Counted from the first letter of the stretch, positions 23,995 to 32,295 are shown. The stretch is DNA of 34,714 nucleotides from Candidatus Gastranaerophilales bacterium (GCA_028281965.1 JANQIY010000101.1:1-34714); one strand, 5' to 3'. Program-made: numbers and translations. The notes: generated from the sequence alone by a model not told the origin.

Positions 23995-25206
23995 GTGGCT
24001 GTTCAAAAAATAAAGGAAAATATTTATTCTGTAGGAGCAATCGACTGGGACAGAAGGCTTTTTGACCAGCTGATACCGCTTCCTCATGGTACGAGTTATA
24101 ATTCATACCTTATTGAAGGCAGTGAAAAAACTGTCCTGATCGATGCTGTTTACCTGAAAAAATGGGATGATTTGCGCTCTAATCTTGAAACGCTAAAAGT
24201 TGACAGGATTGACTACATAGTTTCCAATCACTCGGAACCTGACCATTCAGGGACTATCCCATATCTGCTGGAAATATACCCGGAAGCGCAAATCCTTACT
24301 AATTCCAAATGTAAAGACCTTCTTATAAGCCAGCTAAAAATAGATGAAAGCAAAATCACTGTGGTTGATAATGATACAGAAATTTCAACCGGTGATAAGA
24401 CGCTTAAATTTATGATGGCTCCCTGGGTACACTGGCCTGACACAATGTTTACCTACGTTCCCGAGGATAAAATCATTTTCACTACTGATTTTATGGGCTC
24501 ACACCTTGCAACAAGCGACCTGTTCGTCAAGAATGAATGGATTGTATACGAGGCTGCAAAAAGGTATTACGCTGAAATTATGATGCCGTTCAGGGCTCAT
24601 GTGAAAAAGTATACCCGGCAGTTGAAGGAAATGGACATTGAAATAATAGCCACAAGCCATGGCCCTATTTATGATAAGCCTGAGTTTATAATAAATGCCT
24701 ATACAGACTGGTCATCAGATGAGCAAAAAGGCGAAGTTATAATCCCTTATGTGTCTATGTATGAAAGCACTGCTAAAATGGTCACTTACCTGGCAGACAG
24801 ACTCATTGAAAAAGGCATAAAAACCACGCTGTTTAACCTGCCGGAGACAGACCTCGGAGAGCTTGCAACTTATATGGTTGATGCTACTACCGTAGTTATG
24901 GGCGCTTCAATGGTGCTTGCAGGCCCGCACCCTTCAGCTATTTACGCTGCTTCCATAATTAACGCACTGCGGCCTAAAGCTCGGTTTTTGACTACCGTCG
25001 GCTCTTTTGGGTGGGCTGATAAGCTTGGCGAAAAATTATCCGAGCAAATAAAAGACCTTATGCCTTCCTTAAAAGTCGAAAGTTTAACTCCGGTACTGGT
25101 AAAAGGCAGCCCGACAGAAGAAGCTTATCGCAAGCTTGATGAACTTGCCGATGAAATCTTCAATAAACACCGACAAGTTATGGAAAAAAGAGTTGCTTTA
25201 AATTAA
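23995..25206 (+). CDS. Flavodiiron protein (FprA-type O2/NO reductase)
   Basis: A 403-residue flavodiiron protein. These cytoplasmic enzymes reduce O2 to water or NO to N2O in anaerobes. Residues 1 to about 250 form the metallo-beta-lactamase-like diiron domain: NHSEPDHSG (His79, Glu81, Asp83, His84), a His in WVHWPD, Asp in TTDFMGSH and His in ATSHGP. Residues about 255-400 are the flavodoxin domain, with the FMN-binding loop VSMYESTAKM and, further on, LTTVGSFGWADK. There is no fused rubredoxin or flavin reductase domain; the separate rubredoxin upstream fills that role. The start is GTG at 23995. Confidence 0.96.
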   Translation: MAVQKIKENIYSVGAIDWDRRLFDQLIPLPHGTSYNSYLIEGSEKTVLIDAVYLKKWDDLRSNLETLKVDRIDYIVSNHSEPDHSGTIPYLLEIYPEAQILTNSKCKDLLISQLKIDESKITVVDNDTEISTGDKTLKFMMAPWVHWPDTMFTYVPEDKIIFTTDFMGSHLATSDLFVKNEWIVYEAAKRYYAEIMMPFRAHVKKYTRQLKEMDIEIIATSHGPIYDKPEFIINAYTDWSSDEQKGEVIIPYVSMYESTAKMVTYLADRLIEKGIKTTLFNLPETDLGELATYMVDATTVVMGASMVLAGPHPSAIYAASIINALRPKARFLTTVGSFGWADKLGEKLSEQIKDLMPSLKVESLTPVLVKGSPTEEAYRKLDELADEIFNKHRQVMEKRVALN

Positions 25207-25428
25207 TGAGATCACTGCATAATTTGTAAAATTAGTCTTTTGTTGTTATGAAGTGGTCTTGAATTGTGGTATTTTCCTCTTTTAATGCTTGTCACCCGGA
25301 TTTCTATGTCGTTTTGCGTCCTGCAATCGTACAGGGCAGATAATTCGATACATTTTTTGAAGATTTTAAAAAAATTTTTTTTAATTCTTCTTATTTTCCT
25401 GTGTTTTTAGGATAAGATTATAAGGTAA

Positions 25429-26904
25429 ATGGGTATTGAGATGAAAATTCTAATGGTTTACCCGGAATGTCCGAGTACATTCTGGAGTATGAAACATATA
25501 ATAAAAATTCTGGGGAAAAAGTCCACACTGCCGCCGTTGGGGTTAATGACCGTTTCTTCGCTGCTTCCTGCCGAGTTTGAAAAAAAACTTATCGACATGA
25601 ACGCAACACAGTTAGAGGATGAAGATATTTTATGGGCGGATTACGTTTTTATAAGCGCAATGATAGTCCAAAAAGATTCTTCCCTTCAGGTGATAAAGAG
25701 GTGTAAGGAACTGGGCGCTACGGTTGTAGCCGGCGGGCCTATGTTTACGTCTTTACATGAGCAGTTTAAAGATGTTGACCATTTCATCCTGAATGAAGGT
25801 GAAATCACAATACCTATGTTTTTGAAGGATCTGCAAAAGGGTGAACTTAAAAGAGTCTACTCCTCAGATGAAAAGCCTGAGCTAAATACTACGCCAATTC
25901 CGGATTATAGCATAATTAACCATAAAGATTATTATGTAATGCCGGTGCAGACTTCCAGGGGATGTCCTTTTGACTGTGATTTTTGCGATATAGTCAACCT
26001 AAACGGGAGAATCCCCCGTTTAAAAACCCCTGAGCAGGTAATTGCCGAGCTTAAGGCAATTCATGACCTTGGCTGGAACCACAGTGTCTTTTTTGTAGAT
26101 GACAATTTCCTGGGTAATAAAAATAAGACAAAAGAGCTTCTCAGAAGGATTATCGAATGGAGGAAAAACGTTGGCTTCAAACCAATGTTTTATACGGAAA
26201 TCTCTATAAACGCCGCAGACGACGATGAATTGCTCGGACTTATGCAAGAAGCAGGCTTTTTCATGGTTTTTGTAGGTATAGAAACACCTTCTGTAGAGAG
26301 TTTGCAGGAATGTCACAAAATCCAGAACCAAAACCGCAACCTGTCTGAGTCCGTGAAAAAATTTTACAAATATGGAATGGAAGTCACAGCGGGCTTTATT
26401 GTAGGCTTTGACAGTGATGATGAAACCATTTTTGAGCGGCAATTCAATTTTATACAGGAAACCGGGATTGTTAAGGCAATGATTGAGCTTCTTCAGGCTC
26501 TTCCCGGCACAAAACTGTTTAAAAGGCTTGAATCCGAGGGAAGGCTGCTAAAAACCTCTACGGGGGTTTGCCTGGACTCTACGATTAACTTTGTCCCTAA
26601 ACTCGATAGGGATGTTTTGATTGACGGCTATAATAAACTTGTCAAAAAAGCCTATTCCGCAAAGTATTACTTTGAAAGAGTCGGTAATTTCCTGGAATAC
26701 TACAGGCCAACAAGAAAAATTCCGATACATAAACGGATTATACCTTCACTTATAAAGATTTTTCTTGTTTTGATGCATTTAAGCAAAGGGCGCTGGGAGT
26801 TCCTTAAATTCATGACGAAAACCCTGGCCAAGCAACCTTTAAAGATTTTCGCAGCACTTGACCAGTCAGTATTATACATACATTTTATCAAGGTATTTGG
26901 TTAA
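25429..26904 (+). CDS. B12-binding domain radical SAM protein (HpnP-like, DUF4070)
   Basis: A 491-residue radical SAM enzyme. Residues 1 to about 140 form a cobalamin-binding-like Rossmann domain (LMVYPECPSTFW...PPLGLMTVSSLLP). The radical SAM core has Cys179, Cys183 and Cys186 in SRGCPFDCDFCD, then FVDDNFLGNK and MVFVGIETPSVESLQE. The C-terminal part (AGFIVGFDSDDETIFERQFNF, then LLQALPGTKLFKRLESEGRL) matches the DUF4070-type tail seen in the hopanoid C2-methylase HpnP and relatives. The substrate cannot be read from sequence, and no hopanoid gene is nearby. The upstream gap 25207-25428 is non-coding and AT-rich. A second possible start lies at 25441. Confidence 0.9.
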   Translation: MGIEMKILMVYPECPSTFWSMKHIIKILGKKSTLPPLGLMTVSSLLPAEFEKKLIDMNATQLEDEDILWADYVFISAMIVQKDSSLQVIKRCKELGATVVAGGPMFTSLHEQFKDVDHFILNEGEITIPMFLKDLQKGELKRVYSSDEKPELNTTPIPDYSIINHKDYYVMPVQTSRGCPFDCDFCDIVNLNGRIPRLKTPEQVIAELKAIHDLGWNHSVFFVDDNFLGNKNKTKELLRRIIEWRKNVGFKPMFYTEISINAADDDELLGLMQEAGFFMVFVGIETPSVESLQECHKIQNQNRNLSESVKKFYKYGMEVTAGFIVGFDSDDETIFERQFNFIQETGIVKAMIELLQALPGTKLFKRLESEGRLLKTSTGVCLDSTINFVPKLDRDVLIDGYNKLVKKAYSAKYYFERVGNFLEYYRPTRKIPIHKRIIPSLIKIFLVLMHLSKGRWEFLKFMTKTLAKQPLKIFAALDQSVLYIHFIKVFG

Positions 26905-26916
26905 TAACCCTTAAGC

Positions 26917-26968
26917 TGTTATTGCGAGGGCTCAATGATAATTTGTGAGCCCGTGGCAATTTGTCCGG
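26917..26968 (+). repeat. TGTCATT-family hairpin downstream of the radical SAM gene
   Basis: The outer stem ATTGC/GCAAT (26921-26925 with 26956-26960) encloses a perfect inner stem GGGCTCA/TGAGCCC (26928-26934 with 26946-26952), followed by TTGTCCGG. The layout matches the modules inside 16345-16604 and the copy at 34648-34706. It lies 13 bases after the gene end, so it could also shape the 3' end of that mRNA, though no T-run follows. Confidence 0.7.
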
Positions 26969-27048
26969 CAAGGATTTCAGGATATTTAGCAGCGAAATTT
27001 ATCGGATTTAAGGGAAATTAACTCATTGTAGTATAGCGATTGGATTTC

Positions 27049-27074
27049 TTAACCCGTCATTGGGGTTATTTAAC
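27049..27074 (-). repeat. GACGGGTTA block, reverse copy
   Basis: TTAACCCGTCATTGGGGTTA followed by TTTAAC. On the - strand it matches the 18865 copy almost exactly. It lies 62 bases upstream of the sigma-28-like promoter of the second flagellar cluster. Confidence 0.65.
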
Positions 27075-27135
27075 ATGAATCACGAATTGTATTTTTTGAA
27101 TTTTCATCTATTTAAACGAAATTTTGTTGAAAACT

Positions 27136-27163
27136 TAAAAAACATCCTTATAATTTCCGATAA
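27136..27163 (+). promoter_or_regulatory. Sigma-28 (FliA)-like promoter of the second flagellar cluster
   Basis: TAAA (27136-27139) is followed after 17 bases by CCGATAA (27157-27163). The flagellar sigma-28 consensus is TAAA-N16-CCGATAA, so the -10 is a full match and the spacer is one base long. The start codon of the first gene is 27 bases further on, leaving room for a short leader with GAAGGATAAGG. Confidence 0.6.
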
Positions 27164-27190
27164 CATTACCAATAGAGAAGGATAAGGAAA

Positions 27191-27889
27191 ATGAATCTTT
27201 ACGGTGGAATCAGCTTTAACGGCGATGGAATAACGTCTACTGTCAATACAATGGTGCTGGGTCAGGAAATTGTCGGCATTTTAAAGGATAATCTGGCAGG
27301 ATATAACAAGGTTGGGTATCAGAGAAAAATTCCCGTAGTATCGTCTTTTGCGGAATTTCTCGGGCCTCATGCCCTTTCTGTAAATAAAGACGAGCAGGTA
27401 GGCCGTATAAGACTAACCCAAAAGCCGCTGGATATAGTCCTTGGTAATGAAGGATATTTCCAGGTACAAACTGAAAACGGCATTAAACTAACAAGGGATG
27501 GGCGCTTTAAAATTGACAAAAACGGGAACCTCCTTACAATTCAGGACCAGCAAGTACTTTCAAGCGACGGGGCAGCGATCAGGTTTGATAAGATTCCCCA
27601 AAAGCTCTCAGATATAAAAGTCAGAAAAGACGGCCTTATCCAGTTTGTCGACCCTGAGGACTTAAAAATCCGTGACGTGGGATACATATCAGCCGTAAGC
27701 TCCGACGGGACAAGGCTGGAAGATATAAACATCAAGCAGGGTTACGTGGAGGAATCAAATGTCGTTATGCACAAAGAAGCTTACAGCCTGTTAACCCTGA
27801 GAAGGAATTTTAACGTTAACACGGAGATGTTTAAAATCCAGAACGAAGCTTTGACAAAGGCATTACAGGAGTTAGGGAAAACATCATAA
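27191..27889 (+). CDS. Divergent flagellar rod/hook protein (FlgF/FlgG family)
   Basis: A 232-residue axial-protein homolog. The core motif GNEGYFQVQTENGIKLTRDGRFKIDKNGNL (about 80-109) and the C-terminus QGYVEESNVVMHKEAYSLLTLRRNFNVNTEMFKI are of FlgF/FlgG type. The N-terminal assembly motif is degraded: LKDNLAGYNKVGYQRK stands where SNNLANVNTxGYK is expected. It is shorter than FlgG (about 260). It lies first in a cluster with another paralog, flgB and flgC, so it is probably a proximal rod component. It has its own sigma-28-like promoter. GAGAAGGATAAGG precedes the ATG. Confidence 0.85.
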   Translation: MNLYGGISFNGDGITSTVNTMVLGQEIVGILKDNLAGYNKVGYQRKIPVVSSFAEFLGPHALSVNKDEQVGRIRLTQKPLDIVLGNEGYFQVQTENGIKLTRDGRFKIDKNGNLLTIQDQQVLSSDGAAIRFDKIPQKLSDIKVRKDGLIQFVDPEDLKIRDVGYISAVSSDGTRLEDINIKQGYVEESNVVMHKEAYSLLTLRRNFNVNTEMFKIQNEALTKALQELGKTS

Positions 27890-27939
27890 TAATTGAATAA
27901 AAAATTAAATAATATCAAAAATAAATAAGAGGAAGGATT

Positions 27940-28653
27940 ATGACGACGATACAGGGCTCAATATCAAAGCTGGTAGATAATTCAAATGCTATGTTTGAAT
28001 CTCTTGGCTATATAGGTACAAATATAGCTAATTATAATACAAAAGGCTTTAAAGCCCAGAGGTTTGAGACCTTCATGAGCCCCGGAGGCTCTGTAGAAGG
28101 AGTTGTAAGAGTAGACCACTCCCCCGGAGACTTAATGGCAACTCAAAGAGAGCTTGATGTCGGCCTGGATGGGATGGGCTACATCCCGGTTACCGATAAA
28201 AAAGGCGAAACTGCTTATATAAGGGGCGGGTCTTTTGCCGTAAATTCCGAAGGATACATTGTTACTAACAGCGGATGGCTTGTAGGAAGCGGAATTCAGC
28301 TTCCCGCAAATTACAAAAGGATACAAATAGATACTGACGGGGCTGTTAAAGTGCTTGAGTCAAAAGAAGCTTCTTTTAGGGAAATCGGGAAAATTCCCGT
28401 GGTTTCGTTTAAAAACCCGGAAGGTCTTGAAATTGCTGAGGGAAATGTTGTTAAAGAGACGGACGAGTCCGGCAGGCCGGAACTTTTGCTCGGGCATAGC
28501 AAGATAAAGCAGGGCAAAATCGAGCAGGCTAACTTTGACCCTTATACTTTCATCAACGAGACCCTTAAAATTAACGGAAGTATCATTGCAAGCAGCCGTT
28601 TTATAAGAATTATGGACGATATGTACAGACAATCAACCAGCCTTAGGCAATAA
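27940..28653 (+). CDS. Divergent flagellar rod/hook protein (FlgF/FlgG family), second copy
   Basis: A 237-residue paralog. The N-terminus MFESLGYIGTNIANYNTKGFKAQRFETFM retains the ANxNTxGFK motif. The core is GLDGMGYIPVTDKKGETAYIRGGSFAVNSEGYIV; the typical GDGFF is changed to GMGYI. The C-terminal region (KIKQGKIEQANFDPYTFINETLKINGSIIASSRFI) is a diverged form of the QGxLExSN... helix. It is followed after 11 bases by flgB. A proximal rod role is inferred from position; FlgF is the nearest classical name. AGAGGAAGG precedes the ATG. Confidence 0.85.
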   Translation: MTTIQGSISKLVDNSNAMFESLGYIGTNIANYNTKGFKAQRFETFMSPGGSVEGVVRVDHSPGDLMATQRELDVGLDGMGYIPVTDKKGETAYIRGGSFAVNSEGYIVTNSGWLVGSGIQLPANYKRIQIDTDGAVKVLESKEASFREIGKIPVVSFKNPEGLEIAEGNVVKETDESGRPELLLGHSKIKQGKIEQANFDPYTFINETLKINGSIIASSRFIRIMDDMYRQSTSLRQ

Positions 28654-28664
28654 GGAGATAAAAT

Positions 28665-29012
28665 ATGCCTTTTAATTTAAACAAAGAAATAGATAAGACT
28701 AATTTTATACTTGATTTGATAGGAGCAAGACAAAAAGCCCTGAGTACAAACCTGGTAAATGTAAATACACCGGGCTATGTGAGACAGGATGTAAGTTTTG
28801 AGGATTACCTGGGCAACTACGATAAACCCCTGGAAACTGACCTTTCAAAGAAGATGGGAGCAGTTTCGCTTGCAAAACAAGGGGAGCAAGAGATTGATGT
28901 GACAGAAGAGCTTATGGCAATGCAAAAAAATTCCCTTTTTTACACCATAGCCACCCGGAAGATTTCAAAAACCATAGAAAGTCTAAAAGCAGTAACACAA
29001 CTAGGAAGATAG
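28665..29012 (+). CDS. flgB: Flagellar basal-body rod protein FlgB
   Basis: A 115-residue proximal rod protein. It has the FlgB pattern ILDLIGARQKALSTNLVNVNTPGYVRQDVSFEDYL near the N-terminus (about 15-50) and the C-terminal VTEELMAMQKNSLFYTIATRKISKTIESLK (about 80-109), corresponding to the family's helix with MxxNxLxYxxxxxxxS. It is normal in length for a FlgB. It precedes flgC by 11 bases, the usual flgB-flgC order. AAGGAG precedes the ATG. Confidence 0.93.
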   Translation: MPFNLNKEIDKTNFILDLIGARQKALSTNLVNVNTPGYVRQDVSFEDYLGNYDKPLETDLSKKMGAVSLAKQGEQEIDVTEELMAMQKNSLFYTIATRKISKTIESLKAVTQLGR

Positions 29013-29023
29013 AGGTTTAACAT

Positions 29024-29467
29024 ATGAGTATACTTAATTCATTTAAAATAGGCGAATCGGGCCTTAATGTCCATGCAAAGCGGCTTGAGGTGCATGCCAA
29101 GAACCTTGCCAATATTGACACGCCTAATTATTCCAGGAAGATTCCTACTATAGCTGCAAGGGAAGATATTTCCTTCAACAACCTTCTTACTCAAATGAAA
29201 TCAGATGCTTTCAGTATAGGGACAATCCCGGATAACGGAGCGGGAGTGTCGTTTACAGGGGTGATTCTGGACACGAGGCCCGGTGAACTCCAATACGCGC
29301 CGGGGCATCCTGATGCTGATGAAAACGGGTATATAAGAAGGTCAAATGTTAATCCCATGGTTGATATGGCGGATTCCGTGCTGACTTCGAGAGCTTATGA
29401 AGCAAACCTTGCGGTGGTTGGAATTACCAAGGCAATGGCTCAAAGAGCAACCGAAATCGGCAGGTAA
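29024..29467 (+). CDS. flgC: Flagellar basal-body rod protein FlgC
   Basis: A 147-residue proximal rod protein: N-terminus SFKIGESGLNVHAKRLEVHAKNLANIDTPNYSRKIP, middle YAPGHPDADENGYIRRSNVNPMVDMADSVLTSRAYEANLAV, both diagnostic of FlgC. The length is typical. Often fliE follows flgC and the rod is anchored through it; here the next gene is proB, 55 bases downstream, so fliE must be elsewhere. AGAGG precedes the ATG. Confidence 0.96.
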   Translation: MSILNSFKIGESGLNVHAKRLEVHAKNLANIDTPNYSRKIPTIAAREDISFNNLLTQMKSDAFSIGTIPDNGAGVSFTGVILDTRPGELQYAPGHPDADENGYIRRSNVNPMVDMADSVLTSRAYEANLAVVGITKAMAQRATEIGR

Positions 29468-29522
29468 CTATTATTTTTTCCGGTTGGTTTAAATTTAGGT
29501 TTCTTTATGTTTTAAAAGAAGT

Positions 29523-30674
29523 ATGAACCAGAGAAACACTTTAAAAGATTCAAAACGAATAGTCTTTAAGCTGGGCACGAACATCATCACCAATAAGTCC
29601 GGCAATATTGCCCTGTCAAGGGTTTATTCGCTGATAGAGTCCATGGCCGAGCTTAAGGAGCAGGGTAAGGAAATTATACTGGTAACCTCCGGCGCTGTAG
29701 GGATGGGGAAAAAAATTCTTGACATTCCCGGAAAAAACTATGACCCGATAAGCGTAAAACAGGTCTTTGCCGCTGTAGGACAGGGCAGGTTAATGCATTT
29801 TTATGAGGAAGCTTTTGAAAAGTTCAGTATAAAAACTGCTCAAATTCTTCTTACGGCTGATGACTTTTCCGGAAGAAAAAAGTATTTAAGCATGAGAAAT
29901 ACCCTGAATACACTGCTGGAATTGGGAGTAATTCCTATTATCAACGAAAACGACGCTATATCAACAAGCGAGCTGGAATGCTATAAAGAGGACGACGTGG
30001 TTATATGCTTTGGGGATAATGACAAGCTCTCAGCGCTGGTGGCGTCAAAGATGGAAGCGGACTTGCTTTTTATGCTGTCAGATGTGGACGGGGTTTACAG
30101 CGGAGACCCGAGGGCTGACGGGAATGCCCGGTTAATCCCGTTAATCCCTGAAATCACGCCTGAAATAGAATCCTACTGTTTTGCAGCCTCAAAAGGAGGC
30201 AGGGGCGGCATGAAAACCAAGATTGAAGCCGCAAAAATTGCAACGTACTCAGGTTGTATGATGATCGTGGCAAACGGTAAGAACAGCGGTATCATAGCAA
30301 GAATCTTTTCCGGGAAAGAGTCCGGAACCCTGTTTTTACCTGTTGACCAGCTGTCAGGCAGGAAAAAGTGGATTGCTTTTGCTTCCAATATTAGCAGTTA
30401 TATCCAGGTCAATGACGGCGCAAAACAGGCGCTTATCGATAAAAAAGCCAGTCTTATGCCTATCGGCATAATCGGGATTCAAAAAACCTTCAAAAAAGGC
30501 GATGTCATAGGCATTCTCGATGAAACCGGCAGTGAATTCGCAAGAGGCATGACTAATTACTCAAGCTCGGAATGTAAAAGGGTTATCGGCATGCATTCTG
30601 AGGAGATAGAGCGGTTTTTGGGGTTTAAAAACTATGACACAGTTATCACGCGGGACAATATTGTCATTCTGTAA
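29523..30674 (+). CDS. proB: Glutamate 5-kinase ProB
   Basis: ProB phosphorylates glutamate, the first step of proline synthesis. The 383-residue protein has the amino-acid-kinase domain (1 to about 260): FKLGTNIIT, LVTSGAVGMGKK, IINENDAIST, FGDNDKLSALVASKMEADLLFMLSDVDGVYSGDPR and GGRGGMKTKIEAAKIA. A C-terminal PUA domain (about 280-380; GAKQALIDKKASLMPIGIIG) follows. It is unrelated in function to the flagellar genes before it but may be cotranscribed with them. proA and proC are not adjacent. Its last 11 bases overlap the convergent repeat-protein gene. AAAGAAG lies just before the ATG, a weak site. Confidence 0.96.
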   Translation: MNQRNTLKDSKRIVFKLGTNIITNKSGNIALSRVYSLIESMAELKEQGKEIILVTSGAVGMGKKILDIPGKNYDPISVKQVFAAVGQGRLMHFYEEAFEKFSIKTAQILLTADDFSGRKKYLSMRNTLNTLLELGVIPIINENDAISTSELECYKEDDVVICFGDNDKLSALVASKMEADLLFMLSDVDGVYSGDPRADGNARLIPLIPEITPEIESYCFAASKGGRGGMKTKIEAAKIATYSGCMMIVANGKNSGIIARIFSGKESGTLFLPVDQLSGRKKWIAFASNISSYIQVNDGAKQALIDKKASLMPIGIIGIQKTFKKGDVIGILDETGSEFARGMTNYSSSECKRVIGMHSEEIERFLGFKNYDTVITRDNIVIL

Positions 30675-32271
30675 CCGTTATTACGTTCCCTTTAATCTTA
30701 ATTCCCGATAAATCAGGTGAAGTCTCATCAATATAGACATCTCCGCCGATTTCCTTTAATTTTCCGAGGTCTTTTATCTTACTGTTTCTGAAAAGAGCAT
30801 CTCCGCCAATTTCTTGTAATTGTCCCAGGGATGTTATTTGACTTTCGCAGAAATCAGCTTTTCCGCCAATTTCTTGTAATTGTCCAAGAGATTTTATTTG
30901 ACTATGGTAGAAATTAGCATCTCCGCCAATTTTTTGTAATTGTCCCAGGGATGTTATTTGACTTTCGTAGAAAAGAGCATCTCCGCCAATTTCTTGTAAT
31001 TGCCCGAGGGATGTTATTTGACTTTTGGAGAAATTAGTATTTCCGCCAATTTTTTGTAATTGCCCGAGAGATTTTAGATTGGTATTATTTCTAATATTAA
31101 TATCATTTTTAATTTCTTTAATATGATTAAAAATATCATTCTCATCTATACCCAGGTCGAAAAAATCAAAAAAATCTGAGAGTGGCTTATATTCAGAAAT
31201 TATTAAGAGTTGATCGTTTGTTTCTTCCACCTCTATGCCAAGATACCTTAAAATGCCCGGGTAATCGTTCTCTTTAATGGAATCCAGATTTGTTTTTATT
31301 CTGTCAAATTCTGTTTTAGCGGGTTTAGATCTAATTATTTGTAAAGCTGTTTCTGAGAAAGTTTTTAAATTGTTAGTTTTGATATGTTTAACTACTTGAT
31401 CAAGGTAAGCAACCGGTATTTTCCCATTATTTCTTGGTCCCTGGATTTCAATAATTTGTTGCCTTACAAAGCGGACACCTACTCTGGGCTTGCCGTTTTC
31501 CAGGTATATATGAAAATCGCCCTTTCCAAGGGAGTCTTCTGCGTTAAGTGACTTTGTACACCAGCTATCGTGTGATAGTGTTTTTAACTTTTTTACATTA
31601 TCGCTAAAATTATCGGGGTCATTTGCTTTTGACGGAATTTTTACCCAGCCTGTTATTGTTGTCCCTGTATCTTCTTTTCCAATACCTAATGCAATTCTTC
31701 TTTGTGCTTGCTTGTATTTATTACAAAAATTAAATTGTGACTCTTTACGTGTTTCCAGCATACTCTTAATATCATCAAGAGTATCTGCAAGTGCTCTTTT
31801 ATTCAGTTCAAGAGGTAGAGCATGGTTGTCCGGCCTTAAATTTTTGGTTATAGATGAAAATACTATCAGGCACATTGCCTTATCATTTCTGATAACCTCA
31901 TTTTCTTCTGTTATATATTGTTTCCACTCGTTGAGTATTCGTTTACGCTCGTCATTTTCCCTTTTTGTATGTTCTTCTTCGTCTTTTGGTTTCTGACTAA
32001 TTTCATATTGTTCTAAATTAAGTTTTTTCTCTAATTTTGCAGATATCCAGTTATCAAAATCCTCTACCGAGGAAAATTTATTCAGGGGGGCTTTGAACAT
32101 TCCCGCTGCCGCATAAGAAAACCCTTTTAACTCCTTCTTCTTATTAATTGCGCCAAAAGAAACCGTATCACGCCGGAGAACGCTTAATCCGGGATATCCG
32201 GACCGGCGAATTAATGTTTCTTTTTTTGTATCAATTTTTGGGCTAAAAATCGGGCTAAAAAGTATATTCAT
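30664..32271 (-). CDS. Tandem-repeat protein with SLGQLQ.IGG repeats, function unknown
   Basis: A 535-residue protein. Residues 1-45 form an odd leader, rich in Ser/Pro/Lys/Arg, ending TVSFGA (36-41). Residues about 65-140 are charged and helical. A middle domain (about 220-310) contains SWCTKSLNAEDSLGKGDFHIYLENGKPRVGVRF followed by IEIQGPRNNGKIPVAYLDQVVKHI; I recall this block from uncharacterised repeat proteins in several bacterial groups but know no activity. The C-terminal part (about 400-520) has six 20-residue repeats of the form ITSLGQLQEIGGDALFYESQ, likely a leucine-rich-type solenoid. No classical signal peptide. DNA is AT-richer than the flagellar genes, which may reflect transfer. 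It is divergent from the amidotransferase-like gene, whose N-terminus has a similar VGFG leader. Function unknown. Confidence 0.8.
   Translation of the reverse strand: MNILFSPIFSPKIDTKKETLIRRSGYPGLSVLRRDTVSFGAINKKKELKGFSYAAAGMFKAPLNKFSSVEDFDNWISAKLEKKLNLEQYEISQKPKDEEEHTKRENDERKRILNEWKQYITEENEVIRNDKAMCLIVFSSITKNLRPDNHALPLELNKRALADTLDDIKSMLETRKESQFNFCNKYKQAQRRIALGIGKEDTGTTITGWVKIPSKANDPDNFSDNVKKLKTLSHDSWCTKSLNAEDSLGKGDFHIYLENGKPRVGVRFVRQQIIEIQGPRNNGKIPVAYLDQVVKHIKTNNLKTFSETALQIIRSKPAKTEFDRIKTNLDSIKENDYPGILRYLGIEVEETNDQLLIISEYKPLSDFFDFFDLGIDENDIFNHIKEIKNDINIRNNTNLKSLGQLQKIGGNTNFSKSQITSLGQLQEIGGDALFYESQITSLGQLQKIGGDANFYHSQIKSLGQLQEIGGKADFCESQITSLGQLQEIGGDALFRNSKIKDLGKLKEIGGDVYIDETSPDLSGIKIKGNVITVTE
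30721..31080. repeat. Six tandem 60-base repeats inside the repeat-protein gene
   Basis: Six consecutive units with an exact 60-base period share the core TCCGCCAATTTCTTGTAATT; the unit at 30721-30780 is the most diverged. The four central units (30781-31020) are the most alike, so expansion by unequal exchange or slippage is likely. They encode the 20-residue SLGQLQ.IGG units on the - strand, in frame. Confidence 0.93.
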
Positions 32272-32295
32272 CTTAAAAATTTTCTTTAATTCATT

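Noticed and set aside
26905-27190. Possible tRNA or known small RNA gene in the gap after the radical SAM gene
   Set aside because: No cloverleaf, anticodon arm or TTCGA-type loop can be drawn; the structure present is the TGTCATT-family hairpin.
30721-31080. Regular 60-base repeats that might be read as a CRISPR array
   Set aside because: The units are contiguous without unique spacers, stay in frame and encode 20-residue protein repeats; no cas genes are near.
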